Part shown: one piece after another, positions 5,681-6,529 of the stretch | Position numbering within the stretch: the first letter of the stretch is position 1 | How the letters are laid out: each line of letters opens with the position of its first letter | The notes under the pieces: model-generated | Database searches by the model: none | What the model saw: only the letters and a program-made list of their open reading frames with translations | Told to the model about the DNA's origin: nothing | From: SURF-21 sp964592775 | GTDB taxonomy: Bacteria; Actinomycetota; Geothermincolia; Geothermincolales; RBG-13-55-18 | Length of the DNA: 6,529 nt | Direction: 5' to 3' | Assembly (NCBI GenBank): GCA_964592775.1 | Contig: CAZQFX010000160.1 | Span: forward strand, 1-6,529 | Made by a program: the position numbers and the translations under genes

Positions 5681-6133
5681 TCATTCGTCGCGGACATCCA
5701 CACCGCGCAGTTTCTCCCGCTGCAGCTTCGGCAGGATGATCTCGAGCAGGCCCCGGCGGTAGATGGCGCGGGTGGCATCGGCGTCGATGTCCGTCGGGAG
5801 TTCCAGCACCCTCTCGAAATCGCCGTAGTCTATCTCCAGCATGTAGGTGTTCGTCATGTCGGGAGGCCTGAACTGCCCGCGGTGGCCGCGTATGGAGAGC
5901 ACCCTGCCGTGCAGGGTCACCTCGACCTTCTCCTCGTCCACCCAGGCCAGCTCCACCACGACCGTGAAGTGCTCCGGACATTCGTACACGTCGCAGAGCG
6001 GTTTCCAGGCTTTCTCGAAGACGGCCGAGGGCTTCTTCCAGTACGTCACGTGCCTGAAATAGCGCTCCATATCGCCGCGTCTCTCTATCAAATCGTCGTA
6101 TTCATCGCGGTTCCAGATAGCCTCCGTCACCAT
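5681..6133 (-). CDS. Small heat-shock protein, Hsp20 / alpha-crystallin family
   Basis: This 150-residue protein is an ATP-independent holdase that binds unfolding proteins in the cytoplasm and keeps them soluble. A helical N-terminal arm covers about 1-42, with aromatic residues as usual. The alpha-crystallin domain spans about 45-136: CDVYECPEHFTVVVELAWVDEEKVEV, then RVLSIRGHR, then YRRGLLEIILPK, which carries the G-x-L-type signature near the end of the domain. The short C-terminal tail contains VDV (145-147), a possible form of the IxI motif that links dimers into larger assemblies. The ATG at 6133 has AGGAGG only 4 bases upstream, a strong if tight ribosome binding site. The gene is first in a two-gene operon with lon, separated by 37 bases. 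That fits a stress unit in which Hsp20 stabilises clients and Lon removes those that fail. I found no CIRCE or HAIR operator upstream, so the heat-shock regulator is unknown. Confidence 0.95.
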   Translation of the reverse strand: MVTEAIWNRDEYDDLIERRGDMERYFRHVTYWKKPSAVFEKAWKPLCDVYECPEHFTVVVELAWVDEEKVEVTLHGRVLSIRGHRGQFRPPDMTNTYMLEIDYGDFERVLELPTDIDADATRAIYRRGLLEIILPKLQREKLRGVDVRDE

Positions 6134-6137
6134 CCGA

Positions 6138-6143
6138 CCTCCT
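6138..6143 (-). promoter_or_regulatory. Ribosome binding site of hsp20
   Basis: On the minus strand, AAGGAGG precedes the ATG at 6133 with 4 bases (TCGG) between AGGAGG and the start. The match is strong and fixes this start codon. Confidence 0.8.
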
Positions 6144-6175
6144 TACGCAGCGGTTTCACGGTTTGGAACCCTTAT

Positions 6176-6204
6176 ATTATACCCAATTGCCCTGGGCTCA
6201 GGCC
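6176..6204 (-). promoter_or_regulatory. Probable promoter of the hsp20-lon operon
   Basis: On the minus strand, an exact TATAAT at 6181-6176 predicts a start near 6169 and a leader of about 36 bases. At the usual 17-base spacing, the -35 position reads GGCCTG, which does not resemble TTGACA. An imperfect palindrome, CCTGAGCCCAGG (6202-6191), overlaps that region. A weak -35 box with a palindrome over it suggests control by an activator or repressor, but no known heat-shock operator consensus is visible. Confidence 0.55.
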
Positions 6205-6225
6205 TGTAAGGGGAACGTCCCGATC

Positions 6226-6260
6226 GGGGTCAGTCCCTCATGCCGCAAGGTCGCGGCACC
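6226..6260 (-). repeat. REP-like stem-loop repeat, copy B
   Basis: Read on the minus strand, a perfect 6-base-pair hairpin (TGCCGC, 6-base loop, GCGGCA, at 6258-6241) is followed by 7 bases and then CTGACCCC (6233-6226). It aligns without gaps to the element at 1519-1553, with 26 of 35 positions identical, and a C-G stem pair replaces T-A. The CCCC end overlaps a perfect palindrome, CCCGATCGGG (6219-6228). There is no T tract, so it does not look like an ordinary intrinsic terminator. It lies upstream of the hsp20 promoter. Confidence 0.6.
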
Positions 6261-6413
6261 AGCAAAGGATGAAAACAGCTTCGCGCCATGAATGGGAAAC
6301 AAGATATGGTACCGCAAAGGCTATTTTCGGAACAGGCCTGGAAGAGGATCGGGTGAGAGCCTAGAGAGCGATAATGGAAGAAGTGGGTAACGCTCTGTCG
6401 ACCCTGCGCGCGC
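6261..6413. other. Gene-free stretch upstream of hsp20
   Basis: I see no gene, RNA or clear regulatory element here. The short open frames crossing it lack ribosome binding sites and protein-like composition. Confidence 0.4.
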
Positions 6414-6480
6414 TCACGATAACTGAACACCCATTCTCATCATAACTGAACGCCAATCTCAACATGATTGAATGAATCCC
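6414..6480. repeat. 22-base-period repeat, possible mobile element end
   Basis: Three tandem degenerate units begin at 6414, 6437 and 6459. Units 1 and 2 share ATAACTGAAC with similar flanks (TCACG or TCATC before it, then CCCATTC or GCCAATC). Unit 3 (TCAACATGATTGAATG) is more diverged. Multiple short repeats of this kind are typical of terminal regions of some insertion sequences, such as the IS21 family, where they bind transposase. No transposase gene is in view, so this remains a suggestion. Just beyond it, GGGTC and GACCC (6486-6490, 6500-6504) can pair around a 9-base loop. Confidence 0.4.
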
Positions 6481-6529
6481 ACCTGGGGTCACCTTTAAAG
6501 ACCCAAGTCAAGGGTAAACCTCCCCTGCC

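Noticed and set aside
3895..5739. 614-codon plus-strand open frame opposite lon
   Set aside because: It is exactly antisense to a clear Lon gene with full motifs. Its His/Leu/Val/Gly-rich composition is a shadow of high-GC codon use, and it has no domain signature.
6241..6258. Intrinsic terminator hairpin
   Set aside because: The stem is good but no T tract follows on either strand. The match to the element at 1519-1553 explains it better as a dispersed repeat.
6134..6260. CIRCE or HAIR heat-shock operator
   Set aside because: I looked for TTAGCACTC...GAGTGCTAA and CTTGAGT...ACTCAAG upstream of hsp20 and found neither.

Overview
The window is high-GC bacterial DNA with five protein genes. 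All were identified by reading motifs in the translated sequence, without any database search. The host cannot be named with confidence. High GC, a lysine/alanine-rich tail on Lon, a lipoprotein with a bacterial lipobox and a possible leaderless gene would fit an uncultured Actinomycetota-like or other deep-branching high-GC lineage. The dispersed palindromic repeats and repeat-rich gaps also look like an environmental genome.

Layout. Positions 1-196 hold no gene, only weak short repeats at the very edge. Positions 197-1291 (minus) encode a cysteine-rich radical SAM enzyme of the pyruvate formate-lyase-activase-like group. Positions 1292-1575 form a divergent intergenic region with several copies or remnants of a stem-loop repeat ending in CTGACCCC, plus promoter-like sites. 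Positions 1576-2118 (plus) encode a 180-residue protein with one membrane anchor and an NTF2-like outer domain. Positions 2119-2568 hold no convincing gene; they carry two degenerate direct repeats with a 123-base period and a partial third copy. Positions 2569-2994 (plus) encode a 141-residue lipoprotein of similar style. This gene converges on lon, with only 3 bases between the stop codons.

Positions 6133 to 2998 (minus) are a two-gene proteostasis operon. A small heat-shock protein (Hsp20) comes first, then after 37 bases an ATP-dependent Lon protease that starts at TTG behind a strong ribosome binding site. An intact TATAAT lies upstream of hsp20. The two proteins plausibly act in sequence: Hsp20 holds unfolding proteins and Lon degrades those that cannot be rescued. 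Positions 6134-6529 have no gene. They hold the hsp20 promoter, a second copy of the stem-loop repeat, a featureless stretch at about 6261-6413, and a 22-base-period repeat that may be the end of a mobile element lying beyond the window.

Two things stand out. First, Lon carries about 100 extra C-terminal residues that look like a histone H1 or nucleoid-protein tail. They are rich in Lys, Ala, Ser and Pro, have no aromatic residues, and are built from internal repeats. This suggests a Lon that binds DNA, RNA or polyphosphate through an added tail. Second, a 35-base stem-loop element occurs at 1519-1553 and, on the opposite strand, at 6226-6260. The copies differ by a compensatory stem change, which suggests a dispersed REP-like repeat family.
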